Part shown: one piece after another, positions 36,449-47,529 of the stretch | Position numbering within the stretch: the first letter of the stretch is position 1 | Layout: every line of letters starts with the position of its first letter | The notes under the pieces: generated by a model | What the model was told of the DNA's origin: nothing | Seen by the model: the letters and a program-made list of their open reading frames with translations, nothing else | Database searches by the model: none | Translations under genes and position numbers: made by a program | From: Chelonoidis abingdonii | Lineage: Eukaryota; Chordata; Testudines; Testudinidae | NCBI RefSeq assembly: GCF_003597395.2 | Contig: NC_133774.1 | Span: 50,173,305 to 50,237,304, forward strand | Length of the DNA: 64,000 nt | Direction: 5' to 3'

Positions 36449-36581
36449 AAAACTGGTGTAGTGTTGCTGTGCACTGCATGCCAAATTTCACCCCAGACAG
36501 AGCTGGCTACATTTCAGTGGTGAAGTGAATCATATACAATTAAGTACTGTAGGATCATAGGCATTGTGTATATTTAAAATA

Positions 36582-36614
36582 TTATAAAGGTTTGGTTTGG
36601 TTTGTCATTTTGGA
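36582..36614 (+). repeat. 33-bp segment duplicated into the SINE at 39127-39159
   Basis: The 33 bases from 'ttataaaggtttgg' to 'cattttgga' occur again, identical and in the same orientation, inside the SINE at 39070-39272. Five more bases upstream match with one difference (AAATA against AAATG). Here the segment sits in unique DNA, so this is the likelier donor. Confidence 0.9.
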
Positions 36615-39069
36615 TGCAAATTCAAGTCAGTGTTTATTTTATGGGAACCTCTTGCCCCAACCCTTAAAGTTAAAATCCTAAATTAAGTTGATCAGAAATA
36701 GGAATGCCAATTATTCTATAAATCTGGGAAAGTGAAATACCTCTAGCTACTAGTCCTCTGTGAATCTAGACCCGGGTCCCCAAAGATCATCTTCAGTGTC
36801 TGACTTGGCACACAGAGTAATGCAGCTTTCTCAAAATTACTCTGCTCCCAGCAGCTCCCATTCATAACAATAGGAGCTGTTGGGGGCTGAGCTCTTAAGA
36901 AAATCTGGCCCCAACTGTGGGCATTAAACACTTTTGAAAATCTACCCGCCCGCGCCCATAATAAACTCTCAAGCTTTTGAAGTCACTGGACACAATTATA
37001 GGTCAAAGTCTTTCTTTGTGACCAATTCTGACACTGGGGTTTAAACAACATTTTGCCTAGAGGCATTACCAAGGGCACATGCCCTTCCCTTGAGCTGAGC
37101 TGAGAGAACATTGATTAGCTCGTAACTGTTGTTTTGTTAATCTAATGAATGGCTTTTTAGGAAACAACAGAGTAAATGCTTATTAATCATGAAGGCTTCA
37201 TCCATTATAAAGCTCCAGACTTCCAAAAGGTCAGAAAATGACAGAATGGAGAAGGAAAACTTTAAACATACTCATCTGTCTTAGTTACTTACCATGTCAA
37301 ATACAGTTGACAGGAAGGATTTTTATTTTGTCTGATCCTTAGAGAATGTAAAGGCTTGTTTCTCAGACACCTCTGGCAGAACCCTCAATAAAATCCTGGA
37401 GATGTCAAAATGTCTGTTGAAATTAATGGAAATAGTTTAATATTTTCACCAGTGAGAAAATAACACCTGCTCATAGTACTCAGCTAGAAAAACATTGAGT
37501 CTCACAAATGAATTGTTCCAGTTGAGAAGTGTGCAGAGACTAGGCATACAGTCAATGCCCCTTAGACGTTGAGGGGGCAGTCTTGTTACAAAAATACTAA
37601 CATATATTTATCTGATCACAATAAAACATCTTCTTATATTGTGATTCAGTGTCTCAACCTCAATGAATGCTTCTAAGGCACCTATCATTGTGGTACAGTC
37701 TAGTCCAATGGAAAAAAATGACAATAAAAATTGCTTTTCCCCATCCCACCCCCCCAGTGTATAATTTTTGCATCAATGCATCTGAACTGGCGGCACCTAA
37801 TACAGTGACTCAGGTTCACTCCTTTCATATTCTATTCTCTCCATCCTCGAGAGAAAGAGGACGTAAAATAGTCACTGTACAGAGACCTGATTGAATTAAA
37901 ACCGCAGAACAAGTCACCATCACCTCATTAGCTTCAGCGGCGATTCCTTGAAAGTAAGAAATCCAGATTTTGTTCTCTCCATCTGTCACTATTATTCTGC
38001 AAAAACGGTTGGGTGAGCAATAAGTTGCTTTAATTTGGACAAAATCTGCGTTACAGAAATCCACAAATAAGAAAACAAATGAAAACCCTTGTGCTTCTGC
38101 TACACTGGTTAACTTGGAGGTTACTACATAATATATTTATATACTTCAGCTATGGTAGCTTTTTGACAGTGAGATAGCTATCTTGCAATATAACTCACTG
38201 TAAGATTGCAGTGGAGACGAGGCACTTTTTATTATGTGGTTGTTAGGCAAGGTCCACATGATACATCCTGCCCAGATTATTTTGTGTTAAAATACAGCTC
38301 CTTGTTCCCATTAGGATTTTACAGCCTTAAATCGCTAATGCACCTTAGCTATCCACAGTTAAAAACACACCCATTCTTTACAAGTGAAGACAAAGCCTTG
38401 GAGGAAGGTGTTGGATGTCTCCTATGATATAGGGAAGGATGGCAATAATTTGCATTGCTAAGCCAAAGTTTGTTTTTAATCATTCTAACATCAGCACAAT
38501 GTACTCTGCTGATCTCAAATGAAAATGGATGGTGCCATTTTCCAGCAGCTAAAACACTCTATGGATCTGATTAAAATGACATCTTTCTGCTCCACACAGA
38601 ATGTGCTCGGAAACCTGAAGAGGAGGCAGAAACAGGTCACCAGTGAAGGTCTGGCTTGGACCAAGACCCTTGTATTTCTTGAAATATAAGAGCGTGTTAC
38701 ACAGGGAAGAAAAAAATAGCTCCATGGAAGCTATCAGTGGTCGCTTGGAGGGAAGATGGAATGACTCTGGCAAGTATTTTAATGTTCCTTATAATTATTA
38801 TGATAGCACTGAGCTGCATGTATGCTGAACAGATTTCCCTAAATAGCTCTACCAATGTAATTCTATCTTTATCCGTAGTCCCCCTCCTCATTAGATCCTA
38901 CAAGTCTAGAGACTTCCCATGATACCAATTTGTAGGGTGGTTTTTAGAAGGTTGAGAAAATCCACTAGGAGCTAGAGTGACACCATGAAGTACATTTCAC
39001 TTCTGTCCAAAATTGCGTTTGAACCCATGACTCTGTTTTGCATTAAAATTATATAGGGAAACCAGTCTT
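36615..39069. other. Unique DNA, nothing recognised
   Basis: AT-rich with no supported exon. A weak exon-like segment at 38600-38634 was considered and rejected. Confidence 0.5.
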
Positions 39070-39272
39070 GGGGAGGGATAGCTCAGTGGTTTGGGCATTG
39101 GCCTACTAACCCCAGGGTTATAAATGTTATAAAGGTTTGGTTTGGTTTGTCATTTTGGAGGGGGGCCATTTAGGGATCTGGGGCAAAAGTCTGGGGATTG
39201 ATCCTGCTCTGAGCAGGGGGTTGGACTAGATGACCTCCTGAGGTCCCTTCCAACCCTGGTATTCTATGATAT
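39070..39272 (+). repeat. Cryptodiran tRNA-derived SINE with internal 33-bp insert
   Basis: The 5' part 'gggagggatagctcagtggt' carries a pol III A box (TAGCTCAGTGG at 39079-39089). The 3' part 'gggggttggactagatgacc', 'tcccttccaaccctgg' and 'attctatgat' is the CR1-like tail by which such SINEs borrow LINE reverse transcriptase. The middle, which should hold the B box and 'gttcaatccttga', is replaced by the segment at 39127-39159 copied from 36582-36614, so this copy should not be transcribable from its own promoter. Confidence 0.9.
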
Positions 39273-39366
39273 TCAGTCAACAGAGTGGTATATTATGACC
39301 CCATGATGATTAACTGTGAAGGGCAGATTTTGCAGCCTGATCCTATTCTTACTGAAATCTGTAGGG

Positions 39367-39974
39367 TAGGGGTGGGCAAACTATGGCCCGTGGGTTGTAT
39401 CTGGCCCATCAGGGCTTTGGATCTGGTCCATAGGATTGCCACCCCCCTGGTGCCGTGGGCCCCGCACCGCTCCCAGAAGTGGCCAGCACCATGTCCCTGC
39501 GGCTCCTGGGGTGGGGGGACAGAGGGCTCTGTGCGCTGTCTTCTCCTGTGGGTTCCAAACCTGAAGCAGGCGGAGTCCTCTGCCCCCCGGCCCCTGAGGC
39601 TGCAGGGACATAGTGCTGGTTGCTTCTGGGACCAGTGCAGGGCCAGAGCAGGCAGGGAACCTCCCTTAGCTTTGCGGCTGCTCTGCCACCCCAGAACCAT
39701 TCCAGGTAAGCGGCTCCAGGCTGGACCCCACACCCTGAACCCCTCCTTCATCTCACACTCCAACCCCCTGCCCTGATCCCCCTCCTGCACCTCGAACCCC
39801 TGCCCAGAGCCCCCTCGTACACCCTGCACCCCTCAATGCCTTGCCCTGAGCCCCTTCCTGCACACCGCACTCCCTCCCACACCCCAATCCCCTGCCCCAG
39901 CCCTACATTCATGGCCCTGCATGCAATTTCCCCACCCAGATGTGGCCCTTGGGCCAAAAAGTTTGCCCATCCCA
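39367..39974. mobile_element. 608-bp hAT-like element
   Basis: The left end 'taggggtgggcaaact' and the right end 'agtttgcccatccca' are inverted repeats. The flanking 8-mers CTGTAGGG and TTATAGGG match at 6 of 8. The interior is CCCC-rich with pyrimidine-rich degenerate repeats ('cctgcaccccgcaccc' type) on the right. It matches a family I know from turtles. The frames of 163 codons (+) and 178 codons (-) inside arise from composition and are not genes. Confidence 0.82.
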
Positions 39975-39982
39975 TTATAGGG

Positions 39983-41582
39983 GCTTTGCTATTTTCAGTG
40001 GTTTACCTACCAAAATGCAGCAGGCCTGTGCACCTCCTTTGGTGAATTAGCAGTAGCATACTATGAAGGGAAAGGAACAAAATTAAGAGTAACAGCACAG
40101 TTCGGTTCCTGCCTCCTAAACTCCTGGCAGTGGTATTTCACAAGAATTGTGGGATTGTTTAAACCATCATAATTATCCTGGATCTCTGTAATCTCTGCAG
40201 TAATAGCAGTCATGCTTGTAGTAACGATGTAAGTAAAGATTGCAAACCCCTTACCATTTCTACACATAACCTTCCACTTCCACACATCAGAACTTTACAA
40301 AACATTCATTTTAGGAGCTGAAATTTTCCATTCTTAGGAGATTTTTTTAAAGGGTTTGAGTAAAATTCCTTCAGTTGTTTTTGACTTATGAGAATAGAAA
40401 AATACACTTTTTCCTGTGTTAGGAAAATTGAAGATGCTCTTATGAACAGGGATATGTCAAAACCACCTGTGGTCAGATCTCACTGAGGATCTGCCCGTTG
40501 AGGTTTAAATCGTGACTGCTTCTTAGTAAGAACTAGTGTTTTTGCTTGGTTTGAAAATGTTAAACCACAACCACACTGTTAAGACTACTAGAAAAATGCA
40601 TGCTTAGCAGGAGCTAGGGAATGTTGTTAGGTGGAAGGTGAGATCCAATATGCCCATATGCATACCATGGGGATCGTATACTGCTTAGATCTAATTAAGA
40701 GGCAGAAATGACTCCAAACAGACACTGTCTCATTGTTTAGCCATTCCCTCAGGTAGTGTTTTTGGACTGTCTTTGTGTGGGTCTCCTAGTCTCACGATCC
40801 TTCAGCATGCTATTGCTGCCCTTTTTAGACCCCAGTGACTAGTCAAAGTTTGCAGCCCTGGGGATGTTCCAGTTGGAAGTAGAAATCGATGGAGTCTGGT
40901 ATTCTCTGTGATACAATCCTGTTTATTTCCAAGGGATGTATGAAGTCCTGCTTCTCTGAACACAGGAGGAAACAAGAACAAAAGGAGTAGTTTCTTAGCT
41001 TACAGCCCCAATGGCTTCTTAGTCAAGAGACCAAAAACTCTCCCTCTTACTGTTTCCAGAGTCGCACCCTGCTCAGAGGCTACTGCTTGGCTTTCTTGCT
41101 TTTTGCTCCAGTTTCTATATGTTCTCTTCCCTCCCCTCCATCCACCCCATACCCATCTGGTGACAATACCAGTGGCTTCCCTCGCCTACATGGCACAAGT
41201 TTCTGGGCAGACTCTGTTAGACTTTATTTTAGCTGTGGCCTCTTAAGGGCATGTTTGCACATTGGTTTGAATGAGGTTACAAGGTTTCACCCAGATCAAC
41301 ACTATATCCATGGCAGTTTAGCCATTAGTTCCTACTGGAAGGCTGCTACTGGTGAAGCAGCAATGAACTGCAATACATTTATCTTTCTCTGTGTCCATTT
41401 TTCTTTTATTTCTTTTAATTGCATAGAATTCACTCCAAATAGCCTCTCATTTGCACCCAGCATGTACATTTTTAAGTAGGTTAGCTTTACACACTCCGGA
41501 TAGATTTCAATGTAGGTGTATGTGTCCTGATCTGGAGCTTTTCTTAGGAACAAAGACAAGTGAAGAGAGAGAGAGTAAATTC
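39983..41582. other. Unique DNA, nothing recognised
   Basis: The 130-codon frame at 41087-41479 has no recognisable domain. No repeats seen. Confidence 0.5.
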
Positions 41583-41590
41583 CACTAAAG

Positions 41591-41943
41591 CAGGGTTTCT
41601 CAAACTGGGGGACAGGACCCCTGGGGGTCCACAAGGCTACTCCAGGGAGTCTGTGAGTCCTGTCCAGGGCCACCAGCCCCGCTGATCAACTCCTCTTTCC
41701 TCTCAGTGCCTCCTGCATGCTGTGGAACTGCTGTTGAGGGAGAGAGGGAAAGAGAGGAGCAGGGTGGGAGTGCAAAGGGGAGGGGCAGGACTGGGGTGGA
41801 GGCGCGAAAAGGTGTGGGGTGGGGCCTTGGGGGTAGGGGTAAAGTGGGGGCGAGGTTTGGGGTTGAGTTGGGGGCTTGGGGGTCTATGAAAATTTTAAAT
41901 TCAAAATGGAGGTCCTCGGCTTGCTAAAGTTTGAGAACCACTG
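41591..41943. mobile_element. 353-bp hAT element with perfect 8-bp target duplication
   Basis: The ends 'cagggtttctcaaac' and 'gtttgagaaccactg' are inverted repeats of the same end type as the element at 19678-20045. CACTAAAG is repeated exactly at 41583-41590 and 41944-41951. The interior is G-rich ('ggggtggaggcgcg', 'ggggcgaggtttgggg'), with quadruplex potential on the plus strand. Nonautonomous. Confidence 0.92.
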
Positions 41944-41951
41944 CACTAAAG

Positions 41952-43131
41952 AAAGATTTCATTTCCAAATACAGTGGATGCTATTCACAGCTTTCCATTT
42001 ACTGTGCTCAGGAGTTACATTTAGTCCTGTATTTGCCGTGTCCCTCAATCCAAGAAAGAAAGTGAAGAAAATACCATGGTGGAGGGTAAGTACTAGACTG
42101 CAGTAAATGTCAAGATTTTAATCACATTTGCTGTACTAGTTCCAGTTCAGTGCTCCCCCTGTGTGGTGTAAAGATGCCCTCTAGCTTACTGCTCCAGGCT
42201 GCCTACAGAAATTTACATAATACCATCATGGATTCTTACCCTCTCCGTGAAGACTATCCAGACTCACTTAGCTGCTGGTCTAGCAGCTGCTTAACTTAAA
42301 CATGTGAGTACTGCCATTGTTTGTAGGATCTGAGGTAGGGTTGTTGGGTTTTGGTTTGGTTTGGTTTTTTTTAGGTTTACCGTTTTCTGAAATAACACAC
42401 AAAGAAGGACTAGTAACTTTTTTATAGACTATTAGCCACTAAAATAAACCTAGAGAAGATGTTTAATTTTTCAATCACTAAACATAATTTTCAGAATTAT
42501 AATTTTGCTCATGAAAACAATGAATCCATTACTATTATTTCTAGATCAATAGAACACCATCTAACACTTAGATATTATAGTGACAGGTGTGGTAGAAAAC
42601 ACTGGGGTGGATGGATGGATGGATGATTAAAAAAAAGGGAGGGGGCAATTGTCACCTTGCTGGAAACAATCACAACTCCATTGACGTCAATGGACTTGCA
42701 CCTTATTTTAACAAGGCCCCATTTTGGTCCCTGGAGTGCAAATGACATCATGTTCAGGAAAATATTCTCCTTCCCCTAACATTTCAGTCATTCATCCTCC
42801 ATTGCTTGATTTGCTGTATGAAAGGTACGGATGGGCAGATGCGAAAAATAACAAGGGTGCAAAGCACACTCACCACCTGGACAATTTGGGGAGCACTTTA
42901 GGAGTTCCATAATTGTACTGGGACCGTTGTTATAAAGTCACCACCTGTCTATCAGATCTCACTCAGGCAAACTGCCACTAAAATGACTAAGAACCTCTGT
43001 CTGATTATTTTCAAGTGGGAGCTTTGTGGTTACAAACAGCAACTTTCAGTGGTCAATCAGACCTCTGCACGTAACATTCTACTACCTTGTGCTGGGAGAA
43101 CAGACAGATCTTATGCCAGCTTCATCTGACC
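41952..43131. other. Unique DNA with GGTTT and GGAT short tandem repeats
   Basis: A GGTTT-type tract lies at about 42347-42375 and (GGAT)n at 42607-42626. No gene recognised. Confidence 0.5.
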
Positions 43132-43554
43132 ATGGAACTACACACGTATCAGGGGGTAGCCATGTTAGTCTGTATCCACAAAAACAACAAGGAGTCCGGT
43201 GGCACTTTAAAGACTAGGGCCACGTCTACACTACGGGATAATATCGAATTAGCTAAAATCAGTTTTATAAAACTGATATTATAAATTCGATTTTATGCGG
43301 CCACACTAGGCACAGTAATTTGGCATTGTGCGTCCTGTTATAGTCTAGCTTAACTTCAGATTTTTCTGCAAGCGTTGCATGTGGGTAGCCCTTCTGCTAG
43401 CTATCCATAGTTCCCGCAGTCTCCCCCGCCCTTGAATTACTGTGAATCATATTTCGCGGGGGTTCTGGTATAATGTCGTCATCATTCCCTTTCCTCGCGA
43501 AAAACATCAGCTGACAATCCTGTTCGCACCATTTTTCCCTGATGGTTGCCCACA

Positions 43555-43594
43555 CCCCCCCCCCCCCACCCCCCCCCCCCCCCCGCCCCCCCCC
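43555..43594 (+). repeat. 40-base poly(C) tract, interrupted by one A and one G
   Basis: C runs of 13, 16 and 9, separated by single A (43568) and G (43585), lie directly before the ATG at 43595. The minus strand could form a G-quadruplex and the plus strand an i-motif. It may also be a site of assembly error. Confidence 0.95.
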
Positions 43595-43795
43595 ATGGCA
43601 GACGCCATAGCACAGCAACATTGGAGGCCATTTCAACTTTTTTTTTTCGGCATTCCTTCATGTGGTACGGATGCCGGCCGGACAGTAGAGGCGATACTTT
43701 CCAGCAGCCTACAGGCAGCAACCGCATTCACCTTCTTTTGCATGATAGCAGAGATTGTTACCCAAGTTGTTCTGCACCGCTGCTACTGCCTATAG
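43595..43795 (+). pseudogene. Remnant of the Harbinger transposase 5' frame
   Basis: The ATG at 43595 opens a 66-codon frame starting MADAIAQQHWRPFQ, which corresponds to the start region of the HARBI1-like gene in this family (compare the damaged NAIAKQA at about 26530 in the first copy). It continues without stop to TAG at 43793-43795 but never reaches the conserved nuclease blocks, which are absent from this copy. I infer a truncated remnant without catalytic function. Confidence 0.5.
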
Positions 43796-44639
43796 TAAAC
43801 TGTACAATGAAAATGATGTTCTATCTCTCCCCCTCTGTACTGTCGCTTGCTATCATGAGTGCCCCCTGCTGATAATTCCGGCTGTGGGCGCAATCGTGCA
43901 AAAGCAAAATTGGGACTGACTCCCTCGAGTCAATCCTCCTTATGCGTCTCTAAAAAATAGAGTCAGTCCTCCTAGAAATATAGGGCAAGTGTTATAGACG
44001 CCAGTGTATCAGAGAGCACAGCTGCTCCCGTGTCAGTATTCATCAGGGGTTGCCCCTTGCATACAAATCCCCACCTGTTGTTCCCTTCTCCTCAACCTCT
44101 TTCTGGGCTACTTTATCCGTTTGTCAGTTGTCCTGCCCATTTGTGTCATGAGTAATAAAAGCAGAATAAGAACACGGTTATACATATGAGAGCAGCTCCC
44201 GGCCTGATATGTCAGACAGTAATTAATGTGGGTGTTGGAGCGCCTTATCGTGTGGATAGTCAGCATGCTATGCGCGCTAGCCTGAGGAGCTACAGGCATG
44301 TCTTTTCTTTAGACAGTCTTTCATCTTACACGACTTTTTTTACATTAGCGTGGACGGGGCTGATTGAAGCTTTCCAGCTCCCTCCAGTTGCTATATAAGA
44401 CGGTTACTAGCCATTTCTGTCCTATCTACTGGAGGTGACAGGAATCTTCTGTTCTTTACCCAGGCACCCCCATATTCAGTTAAAAAGCATTGGAGCACTC
44501 AGGGGTCATGAGAACAGTTTACTCAGTCCTTATTGCACCATCTACACCAGAGAAGGGGAGAGAAGCAGATTACTGCTGCTTCACTGCTGCAGCATCGCCG
44601 TCTACCAGCAGCATTCAGTAATCAACACACATAGGGTGA

Positions 44640-45066
44640 CATTTGAAAGAAGTCAAGAAATCGATTTCTTTCCCTTTTCTTTCACGTGGGGGGGGGGGAA
44701 AGGAACTGAGGAGCTATTCCCCGAACACACAAGACCACGTGGTTTAGAACCTACAGACATTGGAGCCAGCCAAGAATGCCAAATACTTTTTCAGAGACTG
44801 CTGTGGGACTGTGGCGATAGCTTGGAGTCCTCAGTTACCCCGCTCCTTCCCTCCATGAGGCGTCCATTTGATCTTTGGCTTTCTGTTAACTTGTCAATGC
44901 CGCTGTGTAGCTTGGAGATTTTTTTTCAACGCTTTGCATTATCGCCTTCCTGTAACGGAGCTCTGATTACAACAGATTTGTCTCCAGCCATAAATGATCA
45001 GGTATCCAGTATCTCCCGTACGGTCCATCTGGACCTCTTCTTTTGGATTTGGGACTGCATCGCCAC
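44640..45066 (-). pseudogene. SANT-like remnant of second Harbinger copy
   Basis: On the minus strand, 45066-45000 encodes a decayed start resembling the KRxPAWTVRE region ('gtccagatggaccgtacggg'). It aligns base by base with the third Harbinger copy at 63560-63625. Further matches ('ctacacagcggcattgacaag' against 63688-63705, 'aatagctcctcagttcc' against 63846-63862) show both copies derive from one source. Frames are broken. The 212-codon frame on + (44435-45073), the longest of the window, is antisense to this remnant. Confidence 0.6.
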
Positions 45067-45541
45067 ATGCTGATCAGAGCTCCAACGCTGGGCAAAGACA
45101 GGAAATGTAATTCAAATATTGCAGGGCTTTCCTGTTACCCTGCCCGCTGCATCGAGTTCAGAGTGCTGTCCAGACTGTCCAGTGGTGCACTGTGGAGATA
45201 ACCGCCTGGAGCCAATAACGTCGATTTCCGTCCACACTAACCGTAATCCGATATGTTAATATCGAATTTAGCGCTACTCCTCTTGTCGGGGTGGAGTACA
45301 GAAATCGATTTAAAGAGCCCTTTATATTGATATAATGGGCATTGTAGTGTGGACGGGTACAGCATTAAATCGATTTAACGCTCTTTAAATCAATTTAAAC
45401 ACGTAGTGTAGACCAGGCCTAACAGATTTATTTGGGCATCTGAAAAAGTGAGTTTTTTTACCAACGAAAGCTTATGCCCAAATAAATCTGTTAGTCTTTA
45501 AAGTGCTACTGGACTCCTTGTTGTTTTTATGGAACTACACA

Positions 45542-47529
45542 GTCCACTGGAAATTAAATTTCTTTTGTTTACCAAAGAAGGGAATATAGTGTCTGAAAAG
45601 GTTGTTGGAAACAGCAGAGAAAGCATTACACTGGATGTGGCTGGAAAGAATGAAATTAGTATGATCACTTGGGAGCTAAGAGGTTATCAGTTATTGTGGT
45701 CAAAAGAGGAATTCACACAGACATCATTACAATTCAAACAGCTATTTGACCTGACTTTTTAAGAACAGAATAAAGTAGCAGGGTGGGATTCCCCATGGAG
45801 CCCAGTTATCAGCTTGGGGTGACTTTAGCTTAACTAACTGCCTTAGAGATATAAACTGTTTAAATTGCAATAAGATTTGAATTACCAAGGTCAGTGATCC
45901 AACTCAGGAAGTATCTTTTTAAAAGAAGACCTTGCTTTAAAATGCAATTTAAAAAAATCAGGGACAGACCCTAAGTTGGTGTATGCATCATAGCTCCATT
46001 GACTTCAAGAGCACAGCAGAAGATCAGCAAATTCCCTTTTTTCAGCATGTAACATAAAAGAATCAGCAGAGAATCTGAAAGCCAGAAAATTCCCCAAAGA
46101 CTTCCATAAGGTTTAAGAAATCATTTCTCATTTCTCAGTGTTCCTCCTGTACCAGAATTTCCAAAGGAACAAATAATAACTATTCCACTGAAATTAAAAA
46201 CAAATCTGGCTGATAAAGATAGCGACCGCTGAACTCCACACTCCTTATCAGGGAGTGATATGAACTTGGGTGCAGGTAGATTGCTAATGCAGACTAAAAC
46301 ATGCCATCATACAGTACTATTGTCTATAAAACCTTATTTTATTTTTCCTGTGTGCTTAAGGTTTGGCTGCCTTGGGCTGTTAGGTGAGCTAGAGTTTAAA
46401 TATTATTAAAGTTGCATGATATTGCAGTCTGTCATCAATTGTAATTCAATGAATGTTGCATTCTCTTTGCCAATAAGGCATCTGTTCTTCTTCAGTTGGA
46501 ATGATTGACTCACATCTTGTTTTTGTTTGAGTTAGACTGTAACTTCAAGCCAGTGACCTTTGGTCTGATCATGCAGACCCAAAGGAAGTCCATGCCAATT
46601 TTATCTGACTATGGTTTTCAGGATCAGACCTTTTTACATGTGTGGTGATCACCCAGTGCAACCACCAAAGGTGTATAATCAATAATATTTGTAACAGTGT
46701 TAGTGTAAACAAGTACAATTGCTGGCCATTGGCAGAGTATTGGGGGAGGGGCAAACCTGTGGTGCTGTTGCTTCTGCCAATGCTTTCGCTGTTCCACGAG
46801 TCTGAAGACTACTTCAGTCTGCAGGCCTCAACCCAGCACTGTTCAGAATAACTAAACAATAAACATTCACTACAAATTTGCAAAGAAAAGGTTTTTATTC
46901 TATACCCAGGCAGAACAAGTTGAGTTGAAATTTCCTTTCGCTGTTTAAAACAGTTAATGATTAAAGGTTTTCACAGTTCCACGTGTGGTAGAGGCGCAGA
47001 GTGAACTGCAGAGGCCCGTGCTGGTAAATGAACTATTTATTTTTGCAATCTGACCTCTACAGTAGTGCCAGTGCATTTCATTAAGATGTGAGAGGCCTGG
47101 ATCGGGGAGCTGTGGATCCTGGAGGGAAGAAGACGCTATTCTTATAAACACTCATACAGTGAATTCTGATGCTCCTCTGTTGTCCAGCCTCTGAGGGCAT
47201 TTGAAACCAGCATCAGCCACTTACTCCCTCTTCTAATTGTGATATAGAAATACAATAGCAACTACAAAGTGTACTGTATCAAGGTGGGAATAAAAGGGGA
47301 GAAAATGCTTATCAAACATATGGGTGTGTCCCTCTTCTCTATTTCAGAAATGGCAAGGTGTAAAACACCTACACTGTTAAAACAGTGGCTACCTCCTCAC
47401 TATATCATGCAACCTAAGTAATATGGTTGCAGCACATTACTGAGAGTGAAAAATAATAAACCAAATAAAAATCCATTTACCATCATTAACATTCTATATT
47501 TATATTTATGCACAGTGGAGCTGTCACTG
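45542..47529. other. Unique DNA, nothing recognised
   Basis: Begins at the right-hand target duplication of the foldback element. The 77-codon frame 45529-45762 has no recognisable domain. A faint palindromic relic ('ttggtgtatgcatcatagctccattgac') lies near 45970-46015. Confidence 0.5.

Larger units (their letters stand above)
43218..45419. mobile_element. 2.2-kb Harbinger element, second copy
   Basis: The ends GGCCACGTCTACACTACG and (inverted) GGCCTGGTCTACACTACG match at 16 of 18 positions. The right flank is TAA (45420-45422), the left flank TAG (43215-43217). The opposite arm of the host foldback shows that the original site read GAC-TAA-CAG, so the target duplication was TAA with one later change. 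It keeps the start of a HARBI1-like frame on + and a SANT-like remnant on -, but lacks the nuclease core, hence nonautonomous. Confidence 0.88.
43145..45528 (-). mobile_element. Foldback retroposon (Penelope-like?) split by a Harbinger copy
   Basis: A 13-bp target duplication, ATGGAACTACACA, lies at 43132-43144 and 45529-45541. Without the inserted Harbinger (43218-45419) the element is about 180 bp. Its arm 43180-43215 is the reverse complement of 45493-45528 at 34 of 36 positions, and 45421-45439 is the exact reverse complement of 45474-45492. One end holds the tail GACTAACATGGCTAC (minus strand, 43170-43156), shared with the elements at 54888 and 59228. The centre has a hammerhead-like core (45440-45477), here with the conserved G replaced by A. 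Target-duplication length and an inverted fragment suit Penelope-like retroelements; this assignment is an inference. Confidence 0.65.

Noticed and set aside
38600..38634. 35-nt exon-like segment between 'ctccacacag' and 'gtcacc'
   Set aside because: The donor is poor and the pyrimidine tract is short; nothing else supports it.
39079..39089. A-box motif suggesting a tRNA gene
   Set aside because: No cloverleaf can be formed. It is the head of a SINE whose B box is missing.
39285..39829. Frames of 163 codons (+) and 178 codons (-)
   Set aside because: Both lie mainly in the GC-rich hAT element at 39367-39974. Overlapping long frames on both strands are typical of skewed composition.
44435..45073. 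Longest open frame of the window, 212 codons on the plus strand
   Set aside because: It runs antisense through the SANT-like remnant of the second Harbinger copy. Its codons mirror the reverse strand and no domain is recognisable.
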